Source of the DNA: Prosopocoilus inquinatus
Lineage: Eukaryota; Arthropoda; Insecta; Coleoptera; Lucanidae
Length of the DNA stretch: 64,000 bases
Direction of reading: 5' to 3'
NCBI GenBank assembly: GCA_036172665.1
Contig: CM069870.1
Coordinates: 28,866,001 to 28,930,000, forward strand
Made by a program: the position numbers and the translations under genes. Numbering within the stretch: position 1 is the stretch's first letter; each line of letters begins with the position of its first letter. This document shows, piece after piece, positions 35,940-46,557 of this stretch. The notes below the pieces were generated by a model, which ran no database searches, was not told where the DNA came from, and worked only from the letters and a program-made list of their open reading frames with translations.

Positions 35940-37851
35940 CAGCGTTTCCCAAACTTTTAGGTTTCGCGACCCCCTTTCGAGCTGTGTTATGGGGTGCGTT
36001 TCTTTTGCGCGCTCATACGCTCCAAGCGCTTACGCTTACAAGCGCTATTTTCTGCTGTTTCCTTTGGCGCTTAGTCGCTTCAGGCGTTATAAGCAAAAGT
36101 GTTTCCTTTGGCTATTGTGTGCATAATAAATTCGTAACCTTTACAACTTGTGCGGTGCTGCAGTACTACAATTAATTATCGTCCTAAAGACCAACGCCAT
36201 TTAAAATATGCATAGTTAAATTTCACAAAAAAATGAATAACAATATTTCAAAAGTAAATTTTGCAAACCTTTCGCTTGCAGAAAATTAAAATTTTAGGCA
36301 GACCTGTGCCAGTTTAAGTTTTATATCATTTGATCAATAATGGATATACAAAACAAGATCATTAGAATATAGGGACACCTAAGATATCTGCTTGTCAATA
36401 TTTTAAAACAAAAATATAGTATTGAGAAATAAAGTGCACAGTTTTTTAAAAATCTGCCACATAAAATCATTTTCTATTATAACCATGAAAATTAACTTCA
36501 TTAGTGAAATTAAACCAAACATAAATACCTGCAACGCAACATTTATAACCTACCGCTACCTGTGTGACGATGATCAGCTGATTCCCTCATACGTTCCATT
36601 TGTGGCATAAGCACCATTAAGCGCTCACGCTTTTGCTGCCCTACCTCGATGGAATAAGCGATTGTGAGCACAGGCTATGACGTCACAATGACGTTTCCAT
36701 ATCGTCACCTAGCGCTTTGTGAGCGTTTGCAAAGCCAAAAGAAACAGGTTAAGCAATGCTTACAAGCGCTCAAAGCGTATAAGCGCGCAAATGAAACGCA
36801 TCCATGATCACTGAAAGGATTAAGAAAAAGTGGTTCGGATTATTATTGCAACGAAGCGGCGAGATATTGTAAATACAACATTTAGGCGGCTCTACGTACA
36901 TATTTGCCGGCTTCGCGCGGCAAGCAATATTGAACAATCGGCGAGCCAGAGAAATAGTGCATTCATAAGACCGGCGTTACTCACAGTATTGTACTGGTTC
37001 AATGGATGTCTGAGAGAGATGCGCGCCAGAAACCTCAGTGTCAGTAGCGATTTTAAATACATATTTGTATAATAATTTATTATATTTTACATATTCAAAA
37101 GCAGCGAAGAGTTATTGTTATCTATTGGAATTTGCAATTGTGAATATTCGGAGGATATGTAACTGCGCGAAAACCCGAGTAGTCATATATGATAAGATAT
37201 GACCGCGGGTAACAAAGTAACGCAGGTTCCGTACTGGGACTGCCGCTGTCTGAAACCAGTTTAATCCAGTTCACTTTTTTAGATCCTCCGTCTGGTTATG
37301 ATTCACGCTCCCCCCCCCCCTCCTTCTTTTCGAATCTCGAACTTGAACACTGATGCGATGATGAAATGCTTTCATAGTATTTTTTAAATATTTGAGATTC
37401 ATACTTACATTTCACAACTAACAGTAATAGCACATTTGTTTTATTGAAACTTGTTTGTATATCCTAAAATACATTCACACCTTGCATAAATTAAATATTT
37501 AGGAGACATAGGAGTCTATTACCGCATTTACCGTTAAATTTAAAGGGGTGTTAAGTTTTGTTGCTACGGTAACAACCAATCATGGAACTGTATTTTAAAT
37601 TTTAAGGGACCTCTGAATTTTAATAGCCCGTTAATAAGTTACAGAATTCGCTCCTTAAGCATTCAAAATGAAGACACGAATTTCCTTAGTTTTAATAAAA
37701 TGCAAGTTCAGTGTCAACCTTTACCAATTATTAATGACGACAAAAATTTATTGCTCGCTACTGTATGTATGTATATTTATTTTGCTGCGCCCCCCCTTTG
37801 AAGATTTACGCCCCCTCTAAGGAGACGCGCTCCAGAGTTTGGGAAACGCTG
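35940..37851. mobile_element. Non-autonomous hAT transposon with 8 bp target-site duplication
   Basis: Perfect 16 bp terminal inverted repeats, CAGCGTTTCCCAAACT (35940-35955) and AGTTTGGGAAACGCTG (37836-37851), are flanked by the identical 8-mer CGCTACAC at 35932-35939 and 37852-37859. An 8 bp duplication and a CAG start are hallmarks of hAT. Subterminal pyrimidine-rich blocks (cgaccccctttcg and gcgccccccctttg) lie inside each end. No transposase frame remains. The interior carries a nested inverted-repeat element (35992-36803) and an 11-base C run at 37310-37320. The exact duplication and perfect ends suggest a fairly recent insertion. Confidence 0.9.
35992..36803. mobile_element. Nested foldback element inside the hAT
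   Basis: The ends GGGTGCGTTTC and GAAACGCATCC are inverted copies. The arms extend with GCGCGCT-ATACGCT and AGCGCTT repeats (ttgcgcgctcatacgctcc on the left; its inverse near 36765-36800), and further AGCGCT motifs are scattered inside. ATG abuts both ends, compatible with a 3 bp duplication but not convincing. It has no coding capacity. Confidence 0.7.
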
Positions 37852-37859
37852 CGCTACAC

Positions 37860-38140
37860 CGTGAATTTATTTTAACATAAAACACTGCTGTTACGTACGA
37901 ATCTGAGAATCGCTCACAACTTGCAAATGAAACTGTCCTTTTTAAAGGAAAACAGGAATTCTTTATTTCAAAACAAACATCACAAGTTAAAAATTTTCGT
38001 TGTCTTCGCCTGACAGATGTTCTAAAATAAAATGGAGAAATTCAACGACGACGATCATGCAACGATATTTTTAGAAATTGGAATTAGTTTCTGTACTAAC
38101 ATGAACAGTAATGTTTCATGTTAAAATAAAATCACGGTTT
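37860..38140. other. No gene seen
   Basis: AT-rich spacer between two transposable elements. Confidence 0.5.
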
Positions 38141-38141
38141 A

Positions 38142-38318
38142 GGCTCAATTCTCACACGGCAGCGCATCGCGTCACGTCATTTTGCTGCTTCGAAAAGTTG
38201 TCATGGTTTCAAATGCAGCAATTCTCACACGGCAGCATTTTATGTCAAAAAAATTACACGTAAAAGCATAGGAACTAAAATGACGCACCGCGACGCGCTG
38301 CCGTGTGAGAATTGAGCC
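38142..38318. mobile_element. 177 bp MITE with a third internal copy of its end
   Basis: The ends GGCTCAATTCTCACACGGCA and its inverse (38295-38318) define the element. The phrase aattctcacacggcagca occurs a third time in direct orientation at 38220-38237. Next to each end lies gcgacgcg/cgcgtcac sequence. The target-site duplication is not clear (tta left, ata right). Confidence 0.75.
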
Positions 38319-38485
38319 ATAATTAGTTTATAGTGACTTGAGACGCTGAAAATATTGCTGCTTTGAGTCTGTAGCAGTTTTTGCAAATGCGTGCGAAAGA
38401 GGAGAGGAATATAAAAGAAGCCAGAGTTTCAAAAAAATACGCTGAAAACGTTTATTGGAGAGCTACGGAAAAATAAAGTAAAAAG

Positions 38486-38590
38486 AAACGCTTCAAATAA
38501 AAACATTTTGACTGCAATCGTTTTAGCCTGCTTTACATCAAAACGCTTTAAGTAAAAAGGTTTTGACTGCAATTGTTTTAGCGTGCTTTA
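38486..38590. repeat. Two-copy 55 bp tandem repeat
   Basis: Unit 1 starts at 38486 and unit 2 at 38541. The common text is aaacgctt(c/t)aa, ttttgactgcaat and gttttagc(c/g)tgcttta. No function is apparent. Confidence 0.8.
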
Positions 38591-39930
38591 AACTGTTTTT
38601 TGTTTTGCTCTAGCAGTGTGTGCTTGTTCCTATTAAAAGCACCGTAAAAGCACTTTCTAATAAAGGGGCGTCTACATTACATAATTGTATATATGTTTGT
38701 ATTATATATGTATCCTACATGTCGCTTGAAAAATTTTGGAACAAATCCGAAATTTGTCTCGTACAAGTATTAGACTTTTAATGTATTTAATATGTTTTCG
38801 ACATATTTTACAGGACAGATTTGTATTCCAAATAAATGGAAAACACAGCCAACGCAGACCATACAAAGCTACTTGCCCTTGTGGAGAATAATTCACTGTT
38901 TTGAATTATTAAGCGAGCCGATATTTGATAACGATGGATTGGTCCAAAAGGAGCACAGTAACAACATGCGGCCGCGGCCAAAAATTGATTCTCATCATCC
39001 ATATGCAACATTTTTATTGTTATTATTAAATACCAGATATGTAGCGAACAACTCACACAGTGTAAAAGACGACATTCTTCGAGATTCTAGTATTTGTCGA
39101 AGACGTGTGCTAAACATTTATCGGGATTTTTATGCGACAAGTCGACAGTTTTGTGCAGATTTGTTTCTGAGTTTGTTGAAGATGTATGTAATGTAAATGC
39201 CCCTTAACAAAATTAGTCTAGAACGTTCTGTAAAAATTTGCTTTTGCTTTATGAATATGTCGGCAGCCTTAGACCTGGTTTCTTAATTAATTTGTAAAGT
39301 GACTGTCAGCGTTATCCGATTGTTGGCACAGAAAATGCATTTATTAAACTACTGGTAGTCTTAACAATGACATAAATTCCTTTTAACAAGGAGGTAAACT
39401 CAAGCAAGTAAACTAACAGCGAGTAAATTTACTTGGTAGCGATAAACATGTAGGGGATACGTAAACGCATGTACTCGTCTATAATATGCTACCTACCTGT
39501 TCAGGTATTTGAAGTGAACGCCGTGACGAATGTTTCAGCGTCGCCAGCCAGCTTCAGAGTGATAGGGTGGGTACTCTCAAACTCTTCGCGAGAGGAAAGA
39601 CAAAGCGCCACTTAATTTTTTTGACTATAGGGAACCGCGGGGAAAATCAAGAAAACACGACTCATCCAAAATATTTTAAAAATAAGTTTTATTCAATTCT
39701 TAAACTGTTGTAAAATATAAGTATCATAACCTGACGTAAATAAGGCCGCTCACTTAAGGCGACTTTGTAGTGTATCGCAAGAAAATACTTCAACGCAACA
39801 CCGAGGGACGAAAGTTAAAAAAAAGAAGCATTAAACAATACTTATACTTGATTCATTAAGCAAAACCGCCCATTACAATTAGACAAAATGATAACAAAGT
39901 ACAAAAATGAAAACAAAGCGGTCTTTAAGC
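38591..39930. other. No supported gene
   Basis: A 22-codon ATG frame at 38838-38906 (start MENTANADHTKLLALV) follows a good acceptor-like ttttacag at 38806-38813 and looks mildly protein-like, but it stops at once and has no continuation. A minus-strand AATAAA near 39685 could mark the 3-prime end of a minus transcript from the GC-rich block to the right. Confidence 0.3.
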
Positions 39931-41260
39931 GTAGTAAAATCAAATTATAAATTGCACACAGGCGGGAGTCCGGAACGGACACTTCGAATCGCGCAAAGAC
40001 GTACTTCGTCGAAACTTGCGATAAATTGTAAACAAATCACAAAATTTCCACAAAAAAAGCGGGCAATAACACATTACAATTAAATAAAAGGTTTGTCCGA
40101 CCTGCTTTCGTAGAATCCGCCCTTCACGTCGCGTCTAAGTCACTTCCAGTCGACGGGGTCGGCGAGGTTCAAATTTCTCGATGGGGCTTCCAACGGGGTT
40201 TGGGGAGACCTGCAGAGCGTGCTCGACGACACACGGCTCGCACGGTATCAGGGGGGAGAAGGGCGGTTGGAGCCTCGCTCGCGCAAGAGCACGAACGTTT
40301 CCGTAAAAGAAACGTGAACGTACAGACACAGGAGCCGATAAAGGTGCAGATAAAGGGGCCGATAAAGATGCAGATAAAGGAACCGATAAAGCCTAAAAGG
40401 GAAAGAAATTTACACGATAGGAGCGTTCGACGCGGTTCATCACACACGAATATTAACTCACCTATTCGCAAAGCTCTACTTCGGGAACAGGCGTGGAGAA
40501 TGCCGGAGCGTTGGTTGTCGCAAGGACAGCGGATTTAGCTGGCTTAAGCCGCCTGGAAAAACGCACCACCACAAACTTGGGTGAAATTCACCACACAAAA
40601 ACGGGTTCAAAAACCCACACCAAACGCGTGCTGTCACTACGAGGTAATTTTTAATAATGACTCCTTCAATTCTGCTCGAAATATCACGTGGAAAGAACAG
40701 GGGTACAGAAGAAAAGAAAAAGACAAGATATGAACGTCAACCACCGCAGAATCTTATGTCAACACCTACCAATGGGTTCTAAACAGAAAAAATAAAAAAG
40801 CAACTTTGCCGTAAATTAGCTTTCAAAACTCACTTTCCTCGAACTAATTTCACAGGGAAATTCGCTATACTAGGGAGACAATGAAAGCATACAGACGAAA
40901 CGCAAAGATTTACACTCAGGGCGGTTAATCGAAAGAATTCCGCGGCACGCGTGAGGTAAAAAGAGCCATGAAGTGCCAGCGACGAAACTCCACCAGAAAT
41001 TCTCTATACAGGGTGTCTCGGGGTCGGGCTGAAATTGAAAGGTAACAAGAGGCTCTTGATCTGATGAGAAGATGACTTCGCAATTAACTTTAAACACATC
41101 CGGCTCGAAGGACCATGTTTGTATCCGTTTATTTTAACGAACTCGATGAATAGTTTACCGTTGCTTACAGTCACCTTCGCGGGCAGGAAGGTTGTAAATC
41201 TTCCCTTAGAACACACTCACGAAAGCGACTAACTAATCGGGTGACGGAATAAATGAAGCC
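39931..41260. other. GC-richer block of unknown origin
   Basis: This 1.3 kb block is clearly richer in G and C than its surroundings. It contains a short tandem array of ccgataaag/gcagataaag units at 40336-40392. Overlapping frames occur on both strands, including a 112-codon plus frame at 40200-40538 and two minus frames at 40870-41216. Of these only the minus pair looks faintly coding (KLFIEFVKINGY, then in another frame VTFQFQPDPETP). I recognise no domain. It could be a long LTR, a degraded gene or a foreign insertion. AATAAA sequences on the minus strand lie at about 39685 and 41278. Confidence 0.35.
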
Positions 41261-42231
41261 AAATAAGTCTAAACACTATTTATTTACACTATGATATGAA
41301 TATGAATTGAACACTGTGAGTACCGTGTCTTATTGTCGGGAGCATGATTTACCCAGACGAGATCGCAACGATAACTGATTTTTAATTTTACTGAAATTTG
41401 ACAAGAAAAGAAAATATCAAAGTGAAAAACGGAGGAGTGACTTGCCTGATTGGCTGATGCAGGTTCTTACAGTGCTGGAAAATATTTTAAAATACGTGTC
41501 TAACAACACTGGGAACAGCTTCTAAACTGTAGTTAAGATACTATTAAAGCAATATAAAATATTTGAATACCATAGCGCAAATGTACCCAAATAGGCTTTA
41601 AAACGGCAATCGTCACGAAATGCTTGTAGATACTTGTAAAACTTAACGCTATTGTTACTCTTACTAGGAAATGAATAATTAAACACTATATGCAAAACTA
41701 AATCTAAAATGCGTCCAATTTTTCGCGCTGAGTTCTAAACAGTACTAAAGCCTGAGATAAAATTAGGCTCAAACATTCACCAAATGGCGCTGTGCGCGAC
41801 CTTATCAGTTTTCAATTTCTACAATTTGTTTTTAAAGATTTCACTATATTTCTAAAATTTGCTAGTATCGAATTCCAAAATGGTTCCTTGTATTATCTTT
41901 CACCCATATTCTCATCAATTGCATTTTTGTATGAAGTACCGAAACACCCTCTATACTAGACCTCTGTAAGTAGTACAGAGAGAATTTGGAACGAAGTGTC
42001 AGAAAAGCATTTGAAAAATTTGATGAAAAAAGCAAGTTATTTAGTTTAGTAGTAATCAAACAAAAAAAGTAATTTATTGTGATCATGGAAACAGCCAAAA
42101 TTTTTAGAAAAAGTGGGTGTAATAATATGTGGGGGTGTTCCATTTTAAATGTGAAAGTTAGTATCGACTTCCGATAAAACTGGAAGTTCGTCATGACTGA
42201 TTTTATATTACTTAAATAGTTAAATATTTAT
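41261..42231. other. AT-rich stretch with no supported gene
   Basis: A 110-codon minus frame at 41862-42194 has no recognisable domain and is rich in F, L, S, as AT-rich chance frames are. Confidence 0.4.
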
Positions 42232-42675
42232 CACCAAGCTTAAGAATTGGGCCCACTTAGTACCGACGCTTTTCATGCCGAATGTACTGTTCACTCCTTC
42301 CACCTTTGCACGGCTGCGATGATTCTAATTGTCATTAAATGTAGAGGGAAGATATGCGAATTAGTTCAGGTTTTTTTTTCCACGACTAAACGATTTAAAT
42401 GTATTTAATCGTCAAAACGTTCGCACATCCTAGAGAGATAATAGAAGAAAGTTTCTCTTTGAAAATTTAAAAATGCATGTAATAGTCGCTGCAAATCACC
42501 ACATACTTTATATATTTAATTACAAACAATAAAAACGCTTACAAGTCGACAGTATTGTGCTTGATGCAGCCACATGAGATAACTCCCTTCCAAATATTGC
42601 GGGCGGAGCTAGTACAGTCCGAGTATTAAATTTTCTTACTGAGCAAGGAACAAATAGCCCGATTTCTTTTCCTTG
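42232..42675 (+). repeat. Dispersed 440 bp repeat, copy 2
   Basis: Same orientation and limits as copy 1 at 10143-10581. Differences include an extra tgcacggctgcgat segment here and a missing tggatgcag segment, consistent with independent decay of two old insertions. Confidence 0.85.
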
Positions 42676-42731
42676 TTTTGTTTCCTTGTTTATCACGTTT
42701 TCATTTGATTTTCGCCTTTTGTTAGTTACTA

Positions 42732-43085
42732 TCGGCCCCAAGAAAAGTGGACACTTTTTTTGGTAAATTTAATAATGCTAAGAATAGAATCTGCTGGGCG
42801 GCTGTAATTATGAATTGATACGTATGGATGACAGACAGTAATAAATAAAGTTCGTCATTATTTCAGTTTGAAAAGTATTGGCTCTTGTCATCATTATTTC
42901 AATTTGAAAAGTATTAGACCATGTTACCCATATAGCTATGGCAAAAATGGAAAATGAATTTATCTTTAAAAAAGTTAATTTATTTGTCCTTTGTAGACGA
43001 CAGTTTATAATTACAGCTACTCGGCAAATGTTTTAACATAGTTCAATTTACGTCAAAAAAAGTGTCCACCTTTTTTTGGCAGCGA
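42732..43085. mobile_element. Tc1/mariner-type MITE
   Basis: Inverted ends of about 35 bp share the exact core GTGGACACTTTTTTTG. The left end reads TCGGCCCCAAGAAAAG and the right end, inverted, TCGCTGCCAAAAAAAG. TA flanks both sides (42730-42731 and 43086-43087), as expected for Tc1/mariner. Inside is a short repeated phrase (atttca(g/a)tttgaaaagtatt, twice). There is no transposase frame. It adjoins copy 2 of the 440 bp repeat. Confidence 0.75.
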
Positions 43086-43087
43086 TA

Positions 43088-43980
43088 GTATGCTTCCCAT
43101 TTTGTTAAATCATTTTCAAGTTTCGAAAATGTTGTTAAGTCATATGCAAATAGGAAAGGGATTTGACAAATTGGGAAAACGTAACTGATAAAAAAAACTC
43201 TATATTACAATGAAAACGGGAAGAAATATGGAATTTCAATTTTACTTGTAGCTCAATAAGAGAGTAACAATTACGAAAGTTATTTTTTTACCAACTGTAA
43301 CACAAGGGAATTCAGTGACAGGATGTATTTTCATTTACATAATTACTAACACAGTTTTTTTCTCTGGTTTTAAATTAACTTAATGCAGACGCAGTGTTGC
43401 AGACTTTAATTAGCAGTTATTAAAGCGCGTTGTTACGACTTACTGTCGCAAATGTTACTAATGGAATAATTTGAATGAGATTAGGTTATTTCGGAAATTG
43501 CGGTTTAATTATGCTACGACGGGCAAATACAATTAAATTCAAATTCGATTTGTGTATATTCTGTAATAAAACATTTATATCTAAAAAGTATCTATTCTAA
43601 GTAGTTCGATCTAAATTCAGAGATTACGCATGGTTTCAAATTTACAATTTACTAAATTTTATCTTTTTGAAATGTGTGCTCTGTTTTTTGGTATTCTTGT
43701 TGTAATATAGGGCATTTCGAAAATTTGCTCCTCCAATTAATTTATCGAAAACGCTCATTTAAATTCGCTTCATTCAAACACAATTTATTTTCCTACAAAA
43801 TTTCTTTTACAATAGTTTAGGCACGTCAACTCGCGGCTAATGTTTAGACCTAAAACTGAGTCATATCAACCTGTTTGTTAATAACTAAATGCCATCTCAC
43901 ACGAAAAAGTCAAATCATTCAATTATGGCGAATTTTGAATGCAAGAAATTAGTTGCAATTTAGTTTCGATTGCGGTAGAT
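43088..43980. other. No gene seen
   Basis: AT-rich DNA without recognised features. Confidence 0.45.
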
Positions 43981-44049
43981 CTCCTAAACATCCTCTGCAT
44001 AACTGTTTCGGCCCTATTTGGGGCTTCATCAGCAGAAGAGTAAGCTCGA
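43981..44049 (-). ncRNA. Degenerate hammerhead ribozyme A3
   Basis: Minus strand: CTGATGA core, stem II GCCC/GGGC with loop CAAATA, GAAAC intact and stem I TTCTG/CAGAG. The stem III palindrome has become ACAGTTAT and the cleavage base is G, which hammerheads do not accept. The distal stem I partner is lost. Probably inactive. Confidence 0.7.
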
Positions 44050-44760
44050 CTCGCCTGATTTATGAACGATAAGCCTGCAATAACAAACTACAACTAAAGG
44101 CGCACCTAAGCTGCGTGTGAATTTATACAAAAATTCAAGAAAATTCATTTTCTTTACTTTGATTTAAATATTTAAAGTAAGAGTAAATATCAAATTACAG
44201 ATGAGCGTCATTTTCATGACTGTATAGAATATTTATTCCATTTAAATTTTAAATTTCTACGAAAGAAATTAAATAAATGTCTTAAGACCCAAATACTCTT
44301 AAAAATGTAGAGAATGCTAATACAGATCAGTGCAACATTGAATTCTACATACAATGGTGTTTTAAAATGTTGGTCATTCCATTTGAAATTTGAAATTTTT
44401 AAATGTAGTTTATAATTTGCTCTGGTTTATAATTTGCAGTGATAGTAAATGTTAAATTGCAACTATTTGTTCAATTTTTGACTGGCTATCTTAACAAGAT
44501 TATTTTTTAACCTATTAAAACTACATTTAAGAATTGATTAAAATTAAAAATTAATTCTTATAACTCAGGAACTGTTAAAAATAGATACAAAGAATATATA
44601 CTAATATATTTATATTATATTTCATGTACGATGGCATATTAAAAATCGGTCGCAACATTTCAAAAAAAAGTACTTTCCGGTGCATAGTAATCTTCAACCG
44701 GAGTAGTATATTTTAGACAACATGTAGCTTAGTACATCACGCTTATGAGATTTTAAGAAC
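44050..44760. other. AT-rich spacer between ribozyme loci
   Basis: No gene or element recognised apart from the flanking family A units. Confidence 0.45.
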
Positions 44761-44812
44761 TATAAAGTTTCAAGAATTTTGTTGCAAATCGTTTTTAATT
44801 GCAGTGAAAACC

Positions 44813-44877
44813 TCGAGCAGTCTCTGTACAGCTGTTTCAGCCCTGTTTGGGGCTTCGTCAGCAGAAACTCAGCTCGA
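44813..44877 (-). ncRNA. Type I hammerhead ribozyme A4
   Basis: Same 65-base architecture as A2. On the minus strand: distal stem I TCGAGC/GCTCGA, proximal TTTCTG/CAGAGA, core CTGACGA, stem II AGCCC/GGGCT with loop CAAACA, GAAAC, stem III ACAGCTGT and cut after GTA. The changes relative to A2 in proximal stem I are compensatory or wobble (T-G, T-A), and the core position that differs (CTGACGA versus CTGAAGA) is the one allowed to vary. Such covariation supports a structure kept by selection before insertion. Confidence 0.85.
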
Positions 44878-44946
44878 AAATCCCACTGCAAACCAACAAC
44901 GACTTGTCCAATTTATTCGCAAATGCGATGTAATAGCGATGGACAA

Positions 44947-45009
44947 ATAAAACAACGACATCCTACGCTGTTTTAACAGATAAAACAGCGTAGTATGTCG
45001 CTGTTTTAT
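44947..45009. repeat. Near-perfect 28 bp hairpin downstream of ribozyme A4
   Basis: The left arm 44947-44974 and right arm 44982-45009 pair at 26 of 28 positions around the loop aacagat. The sequence (gcgacat-c-ta-gctgtttt) is a mutated form of the gataaaatagcgacatc leader of family A, here present as an inverted pair. Confidence 0.8.
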
Positions 45010-45129
45010 CTATAAAGCTTCAAGTAAAACATCGACTGTTAAAAATACAACAAATAATAGCTGTGATATAATTTTTTGATAATTAAATCGCATAATTGAA
45101 AATTAATCTCCGCCCACAATAATTTTATA

Positions 45130-45175
45130 TCCGTAGATACGTATTTCGGCAGCTAAGCTGTCATCTTCAGTACAC
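45130..45175 (-). ncRNA. Hammerhead ribozyme C1
   Basis: Minus strand: TGTA, core CTGAAGA, one unpaired T, stem II GACAGC/GCTGCC (one A-C mismatch) with loop TTA, GAAA, the self-complementary stem III ATACGTAT, C at the cut, then TACG pairing with TGTA. The predicted cut is between 45135 and 45136. Core bases are intact, but stem I is short (three pairs plus a wobble) unless an internal loop and distal helix form. Confidence 0.65.
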
Positions 45176-45251
45176 TACCAACTTAAAAGCACTTAAAAAG
45201 ATCTAAAAACAACCTAATCTCCTAATAAAATCATAAAAATGTAAAAAATAC

Positions 45252-45270
45252 GAAATACGTATCTATGGAT
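45252..45270 (+). ncRNA. Half hammerhead C2 (3-prime half only)
   Basis: GAAATACGTATC followed by tatggata repeats the 3-prime half of C1 in the inverted arm. The CUGANGA half and stem II are absent, so it cannot fold alone, but its palindromic stem III could pair with C1 in a dimer. Confidence 0.6.
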
Positions 45271-45350
45271 ATAAAATTATTGTGGGCGGAGATTAATTTA
45301 CAATTATTTCTTAAACCACAGTCTCCTTTACTATTTTAGATCGCATAATT

Positions 45351-46417
45351 TAATTTCGAACAAAATTCAAAATATCTTAAAAATGGTGCAGTTTTTATTA
45401 TTTTTCCTATTACTTTAATGGAATTCAAAAACGTAATGAAGAATGTAGCAAGAGGTTTTAAAATAAGTGAGTTCAAAGCGAATCCGGCGTATAACCGGAA
45501 TTAACTTGAAATCAACTTTATTTTGCTTGGGTAACTCTTTAAATTTAAATTCTTTGCCTGAAACCTTTTTTCCTGTATATCTATCTAATTTTGGTATATT
45601 TGGTTTTCTGAACCACGACATACCAGTTCGTTTTCATGACCATTTCCAACATTGTTAGACAATTGGTAATACACATTGTTTTCAAATTTTTCATTTGATA
45701 ATTATGCCAGAGGATGGATTTAAAAGATCAAGGTACAAGAAGCGAAATATTACAATTCAACTGGTTTTATTCATTCCAGAAACAAAAGTACCTCTGAATC
45801 CGAGTAACTATTTATTTATTAATAATTTATTTATAAGTAATTTATTTATTTATAATTTGAAAAATGGACAGGAATAAATTGTCTCCGTTCAAAATTTAGA
45901 GATACCGTATCACATTAGAACTTGGATATTTATAACTTTGCTTGAGTTCCTTGTGACATATTACTACGAGTATTAGTAAGATACATCCTACAAGCAAAAC
46001 CTATTTATATTGAATGAATTAACGTCAGGATTTAACATTTGTTCTAATTGTAGCTCGCTTTATACATTTAAAACAGGATTTTGGAAATGCTCATAAATTC
46101 AAACTTAATATGACTGAAATATTAAAACAAGTTTCAATTATTACAAATTTTATTATATACATTGTTAAATTTAATACTTCGGAGTGTTAAAAATATTTTC
46201 ATCCATGTCCTTTAAAATTAGATATCGGTTAAAAATATCAGTTTCAAACATCTAGGGTTCACGTTCGTTCCATTTAAAATAACTTTCGTTTCCTAAAATT
46301 CACAAAAGAAATCTGCACTTGTTAATATGTAAGTCATTTTGTGCATACATATTTTTCCATTCTATGAAAATAACTTAGCCAGAATATGTAAAACTCACTT
46401 TTCAATTATTTATGTAT
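45351..46417. other. No supported gene, downstream flank of the tetraspanin gene
   Basis: AT-rich sequence with chance frames on both strands (45415-45877). One TTTATTTATTAATA-type low-complexity patch lies at 45810-45860. Confidence 0.45.
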
Positions 46418-46423
46418 TTTATT
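46418..46423 (-). promoter_or_regulatory. Polyadenylation signal of the tetraspanin gene
   Basis: AATAAA on the minus strand, 60 bases after the stop codon at 46483-46485. It is the first canonical signal downstream, so the 3-prime UTR is probably about 80-90 bases. Confidence 0.6.
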
Positions 46424-46482
46424 AATAAATATAAGTTTTAAAGTGAAAGAAATAAATACAGTGCATGAGAACGACATGAATA

Positions 46483-46557
46483 TTACATGTAACAGCTTCG
46501 CTTGGATTGATTTTTGATGGAACTTGCTAGACAAACTGAGCAAACAGCACCAGCAAG
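46483..46557 (-). CDS. Tetraspanin exon 5 (residues 213-236 and stop)
   Basis: 24 codons and TAA. It finishes TM4 (LAGAVCSVCLASSI) and gives a short basic cytosolic tail (KNQSKRSCYM). The acceptor is TTTTAG. The 51-base intron before it has a normal donor GTAAGT. Confidence 0.9.
   Translation of the reverse strand, partial: LAGAVCSVCLASSIKNQSKRSCYM

Larger units (their letters stand above)
45098..45339. mobile_element. Hammerhead-bearing inverted-repeat element (family C) with 11 bp target-site duplication
   Basis: The element is 242 bp long and is flanked by the exact direct repeat ATCGCATAATT (45087-45097 and 45340-45350). Inside, arms of about 55 bp (45093-45149 and 45250-45306) are inverted copies sharing attaatctccgcccacaat and tagatacgtatttcg, with one clear mismatch. 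The left arm leads into a full hammerhead core on the minus strand, whereas the right arm keeps only the 3-prime half. The right end carries an extra tail ending ctttactattttag. Variable-length duplications and inverted terminal units are known for Penelope-like elements. No coding capacity. Confidence 0.75.

Noticed and set aside
38792..39196. 134-codon plus frame, longest in the 38-39 kb area
   Set aside because: Composition is low-grade, no motif, and a different short frame in the same place looks no worse. No support for a gene.
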